A stretch of 37,008 nucleotides of DNA from Planctomycetota bacterium (GCA_016713175.1 JADJPQ010000021.1:1-37008); one strand, 5' to 3'. Counted from the first letter of the stretch, positions 19,936 through 28,786 are shown. Translations and numbers: made by a program. Notes: generated by a model from the letters alone, not told the origin.

Positions 19936-22900
19936 ATGGCGGTCCGCAAAGGCGTGCTGTTCACGGGCTACCTGGCCGGCATCAGTCCGCCGTCCTTGCT
20001 CCAGCCGGGCGACAACGGCACGAACAGCTTCGGCGACCTGTCGTTCAAGTACTCGAGCGGCAGCGGCACGCCGTTCGTCGCGAACCGGATCATCACGGGC
20101 GGAACCACCGGCGCGAAGGCGCGCGTTGTCCGCGATGAGGGCAGCGGCCGACTGATCTGCGAGATGGTCAGCATCGGCGGGCTGCCTGGCACGTTCCGTC
20201 CTGGCGAGGTCATCACGGACAACAGCGACACGCCGAAGTCGGCGACGCTGGCCGAGGTCGCGGGCGTGCTCTCGACCAACGCGGTTATCGACTACCCGCT
20301 GGACGTGACCACGCCGAAGAACCTGCTTGCGCAGCTCTACAACCCGAAGCTGAACGCGGCGGTCCCGTCGGACCTGTCGCAGAACGTGTTCTGGTATGGC
20401 GCCGCGACGCTGGGCAACACGCTCACGGTCGCGAGCACGACCAGCATCAACAGGTGGGACGTGGTCGTCGGCGCGACGAGCGGGGCGAAGGCGTTGGTCG
20501 AGGCCAAGAGCGCGACGCAACTGGTGCTGACGCCCTACAACGCGACGGCCTGGACTGCCGGCGAGAACGTCAACATCGTCGGTGGTGCGTCCGGCGTCAC
20601 GACGGTTGGGAGCGGATCGCCCTACACCACCAAGACCGCTGGCGAGTGGGGACCGTTCGCGACCCTGCCGAACCTCGGCGGCGGCGGTTCGCAGTGGCAG
20701 GTCCGGCCGAACGGTGCGAACACGACGCCGGTGGCCAATCCTCGGCCACTGCTCGGCCTCGAATCGATCGCGATCAACCGGGCCTACACGCAGTGGGGTT
20801 CGGATCTGCGCGTGCTGCGCGTCGACGCGGCGGCCGACCTTGCTATCTCGGCCGGCATCATCACGAACGTGCTGGTCCTGTCGTCGTGGACATCCGGCTC
20901 CGGCACGTTTGTCGCGGGCGAGACCGTCACGAGTTCGGCACGCGCAGGCTGGTCGGCTGTCGTCAGGTCGTTCGACTCCAACGCGTCGAGCGCGAGATAC
21001 AAGTGGCTCTATCTGACCGACATCACGATCGGAGCCGGTGGCGCCCTGATCAACGGCGACCCGATCGTTGGCGGGACCAGCGGCGCGACCGCGACCGTGC
21101 CAGGGTCGAGCGGCGAGGCGGTCTACGGCTACCAGAAGGGCGGGCGCGCGTTCAAGCGCATCACCGACCAGCTCACGGCCGCGCTGGCCAAGGCCGGCGG
21201 CGACACGCTCGATTTCCAGTGGGTCGTGGTCAGTCCGCCGATCGACGACTTCGCCATGCCGGCCAGCTCGTTCGACGCGGCGATCGTGCAGCGCAACTAC
21301 GGCCAGTTCGTCGCGGACCTGCGCACAGCCCTGTCGTCCACCGGCGCGAAGGTGTCGCTCCTGCTGCCGGATCTGCGCAACCTCGCGACCACGTTCCCGG
21401 GCGCCGCGTCGGTGCTGCGCGAAGGCATCCTGCGGCTGTGCCGCGACGACGCGTCGGTTGTCTACTTCTACGCGGACGGCTTCGAGGTGTCGGCCGGGAC
21501 TCTCGGCGGGACCACGTCGCCGGACAGCCTGACATACGAGGTCGCGGCATACCCGCAACTCGGCGAGCGCGCGTGGAACAGCTACCTCGGGGCGATCGCA
21601 CCGGTCGTGCCGTCGAGCTACACGGGCGCGCCGGTCGTCATCCTGACCGGCAATTCGATCCTGGCCTCGAACTCCTACAGCTACCTCGTCGCCAATCAGG
21701 ACCCGGAATACACGAAGCTCCCGGCCGGAAACCCGCTTGTGGCGGGCGTGCCCGTGTCGACGCTCGACTCGCGCATCGGCCAGTGGAACTCGCTGACCAA
21801 GGCATGGGAGCTTCTCGACGTCAGCTCGAACGCGGCCGGATGGGGCAACACGGTGCCGGGTCAGTTCGGCATGAGCGTGTCGCTGCTGAAGCATCTCGCC
21901 GACCGATACGGCACGATCTACTGCATCTACCTGCCGATGGGCGGATCGACGATGGAGCCGTCGGCCGGTTCGCCTGGAGCGTGGGACCCGGACGGATTCA
22001 CGTCGACCGTGGCGTCCGCGTCGATGACCATCACGGCGTCGAACAAGCGCATCACCGCGGCGGCCGGCACGTTCACCGGCTGGCTGGTGAATCAGTATGT
22101 GCAGATCGCTGGCAGCAGCGGCTACATCCTGCTCGGCGGGAACAACTCGTTCCCGGTGCGCCCGTTCCTGATTTCGGCGGTGGCTGGCGACGGCAGCTAC
22201 ATCGAGGTCAATCCGGGGACCGGGATCTCGATGGTCGACGAGGGGCCAAAGACCTTCACCGTCACGCTCGGCCCGGTCAACCTGAAGACCGAAGCCGAGC
22301 GCGAGGTGCGCGAGGCCATCACGGCCCTGACGCTCAGCGGCAAGATCCCGCGTGTCGTGTTGACCGGCTCGCAGCACGGCGAGAACGACACGTCGCGCAC
22401 GACCAACTTCTACGCGAAGTATTCGGGCCACATCGATTGGCTGCGATCGATCAGCGGGTTCCGCGTCGGGCAGGAAGACGTGGCTCCGCACTTCGTCGTG
22501 CGGATCTCGCCCTACAACCCGACCGGCACGGACGTGCAGCTCGCGTCGATCCAGGCGTCGCAAGATCAACTCGCGACCGACAAGGATCGGGTGTTCATCG
22601 TGGGCAAGGCCGGCTTCCACCGGAAGTCCGACCACAAGGCAGAGTTCACGCTGACCGGCGCCGCGACCTGGCCACGCACGTCGCGCACGCACTACGGCAT
22701 CCATCTGACGCCCGAATGCGTCATGCGGATTGGCCAGATGGTCGACGTCGAGTTGACCGTGCAGGCGTTTCCCGAAATCCCGGTCAACCCGAGCCCGGTC
22801 GAGATCCTTGGCGGTGGTGACTCCGAGTCCACTGGCGGCGGGGACTCGGAGTCGGTCGACGGCAGCGCCGCCGCGGCGACGTTCGTGGTCGAGGACGGGA

Positions 22901-23403
22901 CGATCGTGGCCGGCGCGAACAGCTACTCGACCGTCGAGTTCGCCGATAGCTACTCGTCCGACTACGGCGCGCCGACGGCCTGGACATCGAGCACGACCGC
23001 GCAGAAGGAAGAGGCGCTGCGCCTCGGCACGCGCGACATCGACGCCCTGTTCGAGGAGCGGTTTATTGGGTCCAGGGCGGACGAGGATCAGAGCCTCGCA
23101 TGGCCAAGGATCTACGCCTACGACCGCGACGGGTTCGCGATCGCGTCCGACGTGGTGCCGACCGTTATCAAGAACATCACAGTCCTGGCCGCGATCGCGC
23201 GCCGCCGCGGTGACGTGGTCGTCCCCGAAGTGACTTCCAGCGGCGACATCGCCAGCGAATCGGTTGGCGTCGGCGAGATCACCAAGTCGGTTACCTACCT
23301 TGGCGGCAAGCCGCAGTCTGCCGTCCTGTCCATGGTCGAACGCATCCTGCGCCAGCGTGGACTGATCGACGGCGGCGGCGGGTGGGGGTATGCGTCGCGG
23401 TGA
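19936..23403 (+). CDS. Giant head/neck protein: beta repeats + SGNH esterase-like region + DnaT-like connector domain
   Basis: An 1155-residue protein starting after GGAG at an ATG. Residues 1-400 contain beta modules with recurring GGTTGAKARV, GATSGAKALV, GGTSGATATV and FVAGETV/FRPGEVI phrases. About 400-555 may be a first SGNH-type fold (DFQWVVVSPP...LLLPDLRNL...YPQLGERAWNSYLG). About 565-935 is SGNH/sialate O-acetylesterase-like: GNSIL with candidate nucleophile S574, block-III-like HGENDT (815-819), and GIHLTP with H923, where the expected Asp three residues before the His is Tyr. A linker GGGDSES-T-GGGDSES follows, then from ~978 VEDGTIVAGANSYSTVEFADSY...AWTSSTTAQKEEALRLGTRDID...LAWPR, which is the DnaT-like head-tail connector family normally found as a free ~170-residue protein. 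The slot between cement and neck genes fits the connector. Confidence 0.75.
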   Translation: MAVRKGVLFTGYLAGISPPSLLQPGDNGTNSFGDLSFKYSSGSGTPFVANRIITGGTTGAKARVVRDEGSGRLICEMVSIGGLPGTFRPGEVITDNSDTPKSATLAEVAGVLSTNAVIDYPLDVTTPKNLLAQLYNPKLNAAVPSDLSQNVFWYGAATLGNTLTVASTTSINRWDVVVGATSGAKALVEAKSATQLVLTPYNATAWTAGENVNIVGGASGVTTVGSGSPYTTKTAGEWGPFATLPNLGGGGSQWQVRPNGANTTPVANPRPLLGLESIAINRAYTQWGSDLRVLRVDAAADLAISAGIITNVLVLSSWTSGSGTFVAGETVTSSARAGWSAVVRSFDSNASSARYKWLYLTDITIGAGGALINGDPIVGGTSGATATVPGSSGEAVYGYQKGGRAFKRITDQLTAALAKAGGDTLDFQWVVVSPPIDDFAMPASSFDAAIVQRNYGQFVADLRTALSSTGAKVSLLLPDLRNLATTFPGAASVLREGILRLCRDDASVVYFYADGFEVSAGTLGGTTSPDSLTYEVAAYPQLGERAWNSYLGAIAPVVPSSYTGAPVVILTGNSILASNSYSYLVANQDPEYTKLPAGNPLVAGVPVSTLDSRIGQWNSLTKAWELLDVSSNAAGWGNTVPGQFGMSVSLLKHLADRYGTIYCIYLPMGGSTMEPSAGSPGAWDPDGFTSTVASASMTITASNKRITAAAGTFTGWLVNQYVQIAGSSGYILLGGNNSFPVRPFLISAVAGDGSYIEVNPGTGISMVDEGPKTFTVTLGPVNLKTEAEREVREAITALTLSGKIPRVVLTGSQHGENDTSRTTNFYAKYSGHIDWLRSISGFRVGQEDVAPHFVVRISPYNPTGTDVQLASIQASQDQLATDKDRVFIVGKAGFHRKSDHKAEFTLTGAATWPRTSRTHYGIHLTPECVMRIGQMVDVELTVQAFPEIPVNPSPVEILGGGDSESTGGGDSESVDGSAAAATFVVEDGTIVAGANSYSTVEFADSYSSDYGAPTAWTSSTTAQKEEALRLGTRDIDALFEERFIGSRADEDQSLAWPRIYAYDRDGFAIASDVVPTVIKNITVLAAIARRRGDVVVPEVTSSGDIASESVGVGEITKSVTYLGGKPQSAVLSMVERILRQRGLIDGGGGWGYASR

Positions 23404-23777
23404 CCTCGCTCTTCGACGACCTGCCTGCCGACATCGCCGCGATCGTGGCCGAGGTTGGCCGCACGGCCACGGTGTCCGTTGTGACCACCGCCGGCACCTA
23501 CGATCCGTCGACCGGCGAGACCACGGGCACGGTCTACACCGACACGACCATCACGACGACGCCTGTGCTCGGCCGGTCCCAGTCGCTCGACGGCGTCGCG
23601 GGCCGTCAGGCCACGGGCTACGTGCTCCTGTCTTCGGACGGGCTCACCATCTCTCCGGACCTGATCCAGCGCCTGACGATCGGTGGCGAGGTCTGGACGG
23701 TGGTCGAGGTCCGACCCTACGCGGTCAACTCGACGAACGTCGGCTGGCGCCTGTCGCTGGCGAAGGGGGCGCGGTGA
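23400..23777 (+). CDS. Head-closure / neck protein
   Basis: A 125-residue protein from a GTGA overlap at 23400 (a GTG at 23382 is an alternative). Beta-rich with Thr/Val strands (TATVSVVTTAGTYDPSTGETTGTVYTDTT) and the closing segment LTIGGEVWTVVEVRPY...NVGWRLSLAKG, a form shared by small siphovirus stopper proteins that seal the portal after packaging. The call relies mainly on gene order: it comes right after the connector domain and before the tail-completion protein. Confidence 0.6.
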   Translation: MTSLFDDLPADIAAIVAEVGRTATVSVVTTAGTYDPSTGETTGTVYTDTTITTTPVLGRSQSLDGVAGRQATGYVLLSSDGLTISPDLIQRLTIGGEVWTVVEVRPYAVNSTNVGWRLSLAKGAR

Positions 23778-24184
23778 GCAACGACGCGAACGTCCGGCGT
23801 TTCCAACTTGAGCTTGCCGACGTCATCAAGAACCGGGTTCCAGCACAGGCCGCGGTCATTGTGCGCAAGGTGGCGCAGCAGGCACTTCAGGGCGTCGTGC
23901 GTTCGTCTCCGGTCGACACGGGCCGGTTCCGCGGCAACTGGCAGATGCAGGCCGGGACGCCCGCCACCGGCGTGCTCGACAGGCTGGACCCGTCGGGATC
24001 GGCCGCGCTCGCTGCCGGCGAGTCCGTCATCGCGCAGGCCACGATCGACGCGCCGTTGTGGCTGACGAACAACGTGCCGTATGCCGGCCGCCTCGAAGAC
24101 GGGCACAGCGACCAGGCGCCCGAGGGCGTGCTCGGCATCACGGTCGAGCGGCTGCGGTCGCAGTTCGGGAGGACCCGGCTGTGA
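23774..24184 (+). CDS. Tail completion protein (HK97 gp10-like)
   Basis: A 136-residue protein with the gp10-family hallmarks: an N-terminal helix, then VVRSSPVDTGRFRGNWQMQAG (the conserved S-PVDTG-FR-NW motif near residues 44-58) and a C-terminal NNVPYAGRLEDGHSDQAPEG...ITVERLR (the Y-x-xR/LE-GHS-QAP segment). These proteins join the tail tube to the head. It starts at a GTGA overlap and ends at another, in the standard neck order. Confidence 0.85.
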   Translation: MSNDANVRRFQLELADVIKNRVPAQAAVIVRKVAQQALQGVVRSSPVDTGRFRGNWQMQAGTPATGVLDRLDPSGSAALAAGESVIAQATIDAPLWLTNNVPYAGRLEDGHSDQAPEGVLGITVERLRSQFGRTRL

Positions 24185-24594
24185 CCGTCGAGGCTCTGCA
24201 CAGCGCGTTGCGCGCGGAGGTCGCGGCGAACCTGCCCGACAACATCGGCACGGTCGTCTACGACAACCAGGACCTGGCTTCCGTGCCAGGCTCCGGCCGC
24301 TATGCGCGCGTTCGCATCCTCGGCCACGACCACGAGCAGGTCACATGCGGGGCGACGGCCCGGTTCCGCGCGCGTGGCCGCGTCGTGATCGAGGTGTTCG
24401 AGCCGCTGGGCCAGGGCGACCGGACCTTGCTGGAGAACATCGACACGCTGCGCACCGCGTTCCTCGGCCATCGCGTTGCGTCGCCGCAGATCGCATTCGA
24501 CCCGCCGTCCGTGACCGACGGCACCCGCGCGGGCGCGTTCTACATGCGTTCGCTCGTGATCCCCTTCCGCGCTGACGAACTGGTGACCACATGA
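24181..24594 (+). CDS. Tail terminator protein (DUF4128-like)
   Basis: A 137-residue protein from a GTG overlapping the previous stop. An N-terminal helix (VEALHSALRAEVAANL), central strands and a helix (GDRTLLENIDTLRTAFLG), then PPSVTDGTRAGAFYMRSLVIPFRAD. The size, fold pattern and slot between the gp10-like protein and the tube protein are those of DUF4128-type terminators that cap the tail tube at its head end. Confidence 0.7.
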   Translation: MTVEALHSALRAEVAANLPDNIGTVVYDNQDLASVPGSGRYARVRILGHDHEQVTCGATARFRARGRVVIEVFEPLGQGDRTLLENIDTLRTAFLGHRVASPQIAFDPPSVTDGTRAGAFYMRSLVIPFRADELVTT

Positions 24595-25781
24595 CCGACT
24601 CTTCGAGACTTCAACTGACGATGGTCGAGGAATCGACCTTCGGGACGACGCCGACCGACCCGGCGATGATCCCGATCCCGTGCACCGGCCAGTCGCTTGC
24701 CGACCAGATCGGCTACGCCCAGTCGCGCATCCTGCAGCCGAACCGGAACGTGCAGGACCTCGTCCGCCTGTCGCTCGGCGCTGGCGGCGACATCCCGATG
24801 GAGCTGGTATGGGGCGACGCGGCGTCCGGAACCTCGAGCACGATCGAGGCGACCTACGCGATCGTGCGGGCCGCGATCTGCTCGGCGGCTGCGACCGCCG
24901 TGGCCGATGTGGCGTCCTGCACGACGACCGCCGGCGCCAAGACAATCACGCGCGGGTCCGGCTCGTTCATCTCGGACGGCTTCGAGGTCGGCGACGTGGT
25001 GCGCACGAGCGGGAGCACAGGCACGGCCGACGACGGGTTCCAGATCGTTACGGCGGTTGTCGCACTGACGCTCACCGTCGCGCGCCCGTCGAACTTCACG
25101 GGCAGCGTCGGCAATGTCACGGTGCGCCGCGGCGCCCGGTTGAAGAATGGGACGACGGACCGGAGCTTCTCGATCGAGGCGAAGCACAGCGACGGCACGA
25201 GCAACTTCCACCAGCTCTTCGCCGGCATGGTGTGTGACGGCATCGAAGTCGCGGTTGCAGATGGCCAGATTTCGACGCTGTCGAGCCGCTGGGTTGGCAA
25301 GACGTCGACCACCGGAACGAGCGAGGGCATCCCGGGCACCCCGACATACCCGGCGTTGGTGTCCCGACCAGTCATGGACTGCATCGGCGTCCCGACGTTC
25401 CGCGTCGCCGGCGTCGACTACGCGGCCAAGTCGATCCGGATCGCGACGTCCCTGTCCGCGGCAGCGCGCACGCAGATCGGATCGCTCGGCGCCCAGTCTG
25501 TTCGACGTGGATCGTTCGTCGTGACGGGCGCGATCGAGGCCTACTTCTCGTCGTGGAGCGAGGTCGACAAGTTCCGTAACAACACGGCGACCGACATCCT
25601 GCTGGTGACTCGCGACAGCGCCGACCGCGCGTGGTCGTTCTCGCTGCCCGAGGTCAAGTATTCGACCGGATCGGTGCGGACCCCGGGGCAGAACGACGAC
25701 GAGTTCGTGACGCTCAACTTCCAGGCCATCATCGACGCTACCGAGGCCCTGACCCTCCGCTTCCAGGTGTTCGACGCATGA
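24591..25781 (+). CDS. Major tail tube protein
   Basis: A 396-residue protein coupled by ATGA. N-terminal LTMVEESTFGTTPTDPAM...LRP-like region (QSRILQPNRNVQDLVRLSLGAGGDIPMEL) is characteristic of the phage tail-tube family of GTA-type tails. Two Ig-like or jelly-roll parts follow, with SFSIEAKHSDG and a C-terminal VTLNFQAIIDATEALTLRFQVFD. An internal segment with TKTITRGSGSF...FQIVTAVVALTLTVAR is a beta insertion seen in some tube proteins. It polymerises to form the tail tube. Confidence 0.8.
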   Translation: MTDSSRLQLTMVEESTFGTTPTDPAMIPIPCTGQSLADQIGYAQSRILQPNRNVQDLVRLSLGAGGDIPMELVWGDAASGTSSTIEATYAIVRAAICSAAATAVADVASCTTTAGAKTITRGSGSFISDGFEVGDVVRTSGSTGTADDGFQIVTAVVALTLTVARPSNFTGSVGNVTVRRGARLKNGTTDRSFSIEAKHSDGTSNFHQLFAGMVCDGIEVAVADGQISTLSSRWVGKTSTTGTSEGIPGTPTYPALVSRPVMDCIGVPTFRVAGVDYAAKSIRIATSLSAAARTQIGSLGAQSVRRGSFVVTGAIEAYFSSWSEVDKFRNNTATDILLVTRDSADRAWSFSLPEVKYSTGSVRTPGQNDDEFVTLNFQAIIDATEALTLRFQVFDA

Positions 25782-26197
25782 GACTTGCCGACCTGACGAT
25801 TGACACGACCCGCGCCGACTCTGGCGTGTGGTGGTCCTACGAGACGCGCCAGCCGTGCATCGGCAACGTGCCGCACCAAGACCAGTTCTGCGTGCAGGCG
25901 CGCGCGCTCGGCGACGCGTTCCACAGCGCCATGCGCGAAGCGATCGCTCCATACGCGATGGCCGCGCGCCGCGGCAAGATCGACGACGACGGGTTCCGCA
26001 GGGCGGTCGCGAAGGTGTGGGCCGACCACGTCGTGGTGTCGTGGGCAAACCTCGACGGCATCCCGTTCTCGCCGGCCAAGGCCGTCGAGTTCATGGCCGA
26101 GCCGCGCTACCGGCTCATCCGCGAGTTCGTCGAACAGATCGCGAAAGCCGAGTGGGCCTACCTCGCCGATGCCGAGAAGGAGGCGCAGGGAAACTGA
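25778..26197 (+). CDS. Tail assembly chaperone gpG-like (unshifted product)
   Basis: A 139-residue, helical, charged protein directly upstream of the tape measure gene, in the chaperone slot. It ends EKEAQGN-stop, and the last sense codons contain the slippery heptamer GGGAAAC in the correct phase (G GGA AAC), with the stop right behind. Most ribosomes terminate here; a minority shift -1 and make the gpGT form. The protein coats the tape measure during tube assembly and is not part of the virion. Confidence 0.8.
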   Translation: MRLADLTIDTTRADSGVWWSYETRQPCIGNVPHQDQFCVQARALGDAFHSAMREAIAPYAMAARRGKIDDDGFRRAVAKVWADHVVVSWANLDGIPFSPAKAVEFMAEPRYRLIREFVEQIAKAEWAYLADAEKEAQGN

Positions 26198-26236
26198 CGG
26201 GCGTGCTGTTGTGGACGCTGCGCCACGGCAAGCACG
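26188..26236 (+). promoter_or_regulatory. Programmed -1 ribosomal frameshift signal
   Basis: Heptamer GGGAAAC (26188-26194) fits X-XXY-YYZ in frame with the chaperone gene. After a 7-base spacer come CGTGCT (26202-26207) and AGCACG (26231-26236), forming a 6-bp stem. Nested inside are GTGG (26211-26214) and CCAC (26223-26226), with an 8-base loop. Slippery site, spacer and stem-loop are all where a -1 signal needs them. Confidence 0.85.
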
Positions 26237-26586
26237 AGCGATTCCTCGAACGACTGGCGCAGCAGAAGGGCGTGCACGGCGCGGACAAAGCAGCCGAGAC
26301 GCTCGCGACGAGGCCGACACTTCACCAGGACCTGCAGGACGTATGGCACGCATGGCACTACCTGAGCATGACGCGGACTGCGGGCTTCGCCGCGGTCAAC
26401 GCGATCCAGCTGTCCGACATGGTCGCGTGGCTCGACGTGCACGGCGTGCCGGTGCGGTGGCGGCCGTGGTGGGTGCGCCTCCTGCTCGCGATGGACGCGA
26501 CCTACCTGCAGCACGCAAGGAGACCGACCAATGGTGACGCTGGAGATGGTCCTGGATCCGAGGGGGGTCCAGACCGGAGCGGCTGA
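26194..26586 (+). CDS. gpT part of the gpGT chaperone, reached by -1 frameshift
   Basis: Reading resumes one base back after AAA, giving LTGVLLWTLRHGKHERFLERLAQQKG... for 130 residues to a TGA at 26584-26586. The full fusion is about 269 residues. A GTG at 26203 could start it alone but has no ribosome binding site, and the perfect slippery site makes the fusion far more likely. The T part recruits the tube protein to the chaperone-coated tape measure in lambda-type systems. Its end overlaps the tape measure start by 56 bases. Confidence 0.75.
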   Translation: MTGVLLWTLRHGKHERFLERLAQQKGVHGADKAAETLATRPTLHQDLQDVWHAWHYLSMTRTAGFAAVNAIQLSDMVAWLDVHGVPVRWRPWWVRLLLAMDATYLQHARRPTNGDAGDGPGSEGGPDRSG

Positions 26587-27839
26587 AGTCGGCCGGGCGG
26601 CTCGAAGGGATCGGCGCCGCCGCCGGCCGAGCGGGGCGGGCGGTCGACTCGGCGTTCGACGTCCTGACGTTTGTCGGGAGCAACGGGACCAGGGACCTGC
26701 GCCAGCTTCCGGCCGCTTTCGATGCGATCTACGGGAGCGCTTCGCGCGCGGCGACCGGCGTCGGCAACCTGTCGAACGCGTTCCAGTCGGTCGGCGGCTC
26801 GATTCAGGTCGGCCAAGGCATCACGCAGACACTTGCCGCGCTGGAGCGCGCGGACGTGGCGGGCGCCGGGACCAACGTGGCGCGCACGTTGCTCGAGATC
26901 AGCAAGACCGGCGCCGACTTCCGACAGCTTGCGTCCGGGGTTGGCGCGACCGGCGGGGCGTTCACCGCATTGCGGGCCGTGATGACCGCGCATCCAATCC
27001 TGACGATCGCCACCGTCGTCGGTTTGGCAGCCACAGCATTCAGCGTGTTCTCCGACAACGCAGACAAGGCGACGGCATCCATCGACAGACAGGCGTCATC
27101 GCTCGACAGGCTCCGCGAAGGTTTGCGTGAGGTCGAGGCGCGGGCGAAGTTAGGCGGCGGTGATCCGCGCACGACTTCCAGCGGCACGCTTGACACGCTC
27201 ACAGCCCTTTCGCTCAGTGATCAGAAGTCGTTCCAGTCTGCCGACGTGGCCAGGTTGCTCGGTATCAGCGACCAGGACTTCCGCTACCTGCTCTACCGTG
27301 GCGGCGCTGGCGAGTCGGCACTTCGGCCGTCGCAGTTCGATCGTCGTCTCGGTCTTGGCCAGTTCCAGAACGTCACGTTCGACCGATCAACCACCCTCAA
27401 CGCGGCCGAGATCCTGCTGCGCCAGCGTCGCGAGCAGGAGCAGATCGGCGCATTCCAGCGCAGCGCCCCACAACCGAACCTTGACGCGATTGGCGGCGAG
27501 CGGTCGCCGCTGACGCAATACGGCCCGACCGAGCAGGACTTCCAGGCCGAGATGGCGCGACGCGAGTCCGAGATCGAAGCGTTCAACGAGCAGCTGCAGG
27601 AGCTCCGCGACATCGGGTCGCAGGTCGGCGCCACCTTCGCCAGCGCGTTCGAGTCCGTCGTCAGCGGCGCGAACAGCGCGCGCGAAGCGGTGGCCAGCCT
27701 CGCCAGGTCGCTCAGCTCGTCGGTTCTGCAACAGGTCTTCCGCAGTCTCGGCGCCAACATCGCGGGCAGCTTCGCGCGCGACGGCGGCCCGTCCGCCACG
27801 ACGCGCGCGGCAACCGGACAGGGGTGGCAACAGGCATGA
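26531..27839 (+). CDS. Tape measure protein, frame broken at a G6 run
   Basis: AAGGAG eight bases before ATG 26531 gives a firm start (MVTLEMVLDPRG). After a run of six G (26562-26567) the protein-like sequence continues one base forward: RLKSAGRLEGIGAAAGRAGRAVDSAFDV...; the original frame turns into Arg-rich shadow. The rest is clear: a helical region, a hydrophobic span AHPILTIATVVGLAATAFSVFS, and a C-terminal ATFASAFESVVSGANSAREAVASLARSLSS like that of lambda-type tape measures. About 436 residues in total, which is short. It sets tail length and may help DNA entry. One extra G, or a +1 shift, would reconcile the frames. Confidence 0.7.
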
Positions 27840-28786
27840 CGTTTCACGACGTGCGATTCCCGACGACTCTCTCGGACGGCTACTCCGGCGGCCCAGGCTT
27901 CCGCACGGACATCGTCGAGACCGACGGCGGGCACGAGGAGCGCATTGCCCGATGGTCCGAGGCGCGACGCCGGTGGACGTGTGCGCGCGACCTCGCGACC
28001 CAGGCTCAGGCGTCCGAACTGAAGACGTTCTTCCTCGCGCGCATGGGCGCGCTGCACAGCTTCCGGTGGAAGGACTGGACCGACTACACGAGCAACGCGG
28101 ACGGCCGCACGGCACCGACACACCTGGACCAGGCATGCGGAACGATCGACGGCAGCACGACCCAGTTCCAGCTCTACAAGTCCTACGTCAGCGGATCGCA
28201 GAGCTACTCGCGCCGCATCCTGCTGCCGGTGAGCGGGACGGTGCGGATCGGGGTCAGCGGCAGCGAAGTCTTGTCGGGCTGGACCGTGAACCTGCTGACC
28301 GGCGTGGTCACGTTCTCGTCGGCGCCGGCCGCGACGCCGACGGCCGGGTTCGAGTTCGACTGCGAGGCGCGGTTCGGGATCGAGGCCGACCGGAACCTGC
28401 CGATGCGCATCGACGCATACGACGTCGCGACCATCAGCAACATTCCGATTGTCGAGGTCAAGGACGAGTCGCCGTATCACGAGTGTGCCGATCCCGGCGG
28501 CGGTGGGTCCGAGTCGTTCAGCGCCGACGTGACGCTCACGTTCAGCGAGAACCGGGTCCGCAAGATGACGCCGACGACGTCGGGCCTGAGCGTGTTCTTG
28601 CCCGCGCCGTCGTCGCAGATGGGCACGGGCGGCCCATACTTCAAGCTGAAGAACGGGAGCGGCAGCAACACGTTCGCGCTGCGCGATGACTCGGGAACGT
28701 CGATCAAGACCGTGGCCACCGGCGAGGTCGTTGAGTGCTGGATCCTGGACAACGGCAGCGGCACGCGCGCATGGGAGGTCGCTTGA
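27836..28786 (+). CDS. Distal tail protein, DUF2460 (GTA gp12-like), with extra C-terminal domain
   Basis: A 316-residue protein. Residues 1-~215 are the DUF2460 domain: FPTTLSDGYSGGPGFRTDIVET, RWSEARRRWTCARDLATQAQ, FFLARMGALHSFRWKDWTDY, and VTFSSAPAATPTAGFEFDCEARFG...MRIDAY. This forms the ring at the tube end in GTA-like tails, usually ~205-215 residues. A GGGGSES linker near 219-226 leads to ~90 further residues (GLSVFLPAPSSQMG...GGPYFKLKN...TVATGEVVECWILDNG...AWEVA) that are not part of DUF2460 and resemble the start of the next gene's product. The ATG at 27836 overlaps the tape measure stop. Confidence 0.82.
   Translation: MTFHDVRFPTTLSDGYSGGPGFRTDIVETDGGHEERIARWSEARRRWTCARDLATQAQASELKTFFLARMGALHSFRWKDWTDYTSNADGRTAPTHLDQACGTIDGSTTQFQLYKSYVSGSQSYSRRILLPVSGTVRIGVSGSEVLSGWTVNLLTGVVTFSSAPAATPTAGFEFDCEARFGIEADRNLPMRIDAYDVATISNIPIVEVKDESPYHECADPGGGGSESFSADVTLTFSENRVRKMTPTTSGLSVFLPAPSSQMGTGGPYFKLKNGSGSNTFALRDDSGTSIKTVATGEVVECWILDNGSGTRAWEVA

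Noticed and set aside
19882..22704. A 940-codon minus-strand open frame opposite the giant neck protein
   Set aside because: It is an R/D/V-rich mirror of a clearly coding plus-strand gene; long antisense frames are expected in GC-rich DNA with strong third-position bias. The same applies to the long minus-strand frames at 13316-14857, 14596-16584, 16412-17983 and 32125-34077.
26203..26586. Independent gene starting at GTG 26203
   Set aside because: No ribosome binding site, and a perfect -1 frameshift signal upstream explains its translation as the second part of gpGT.
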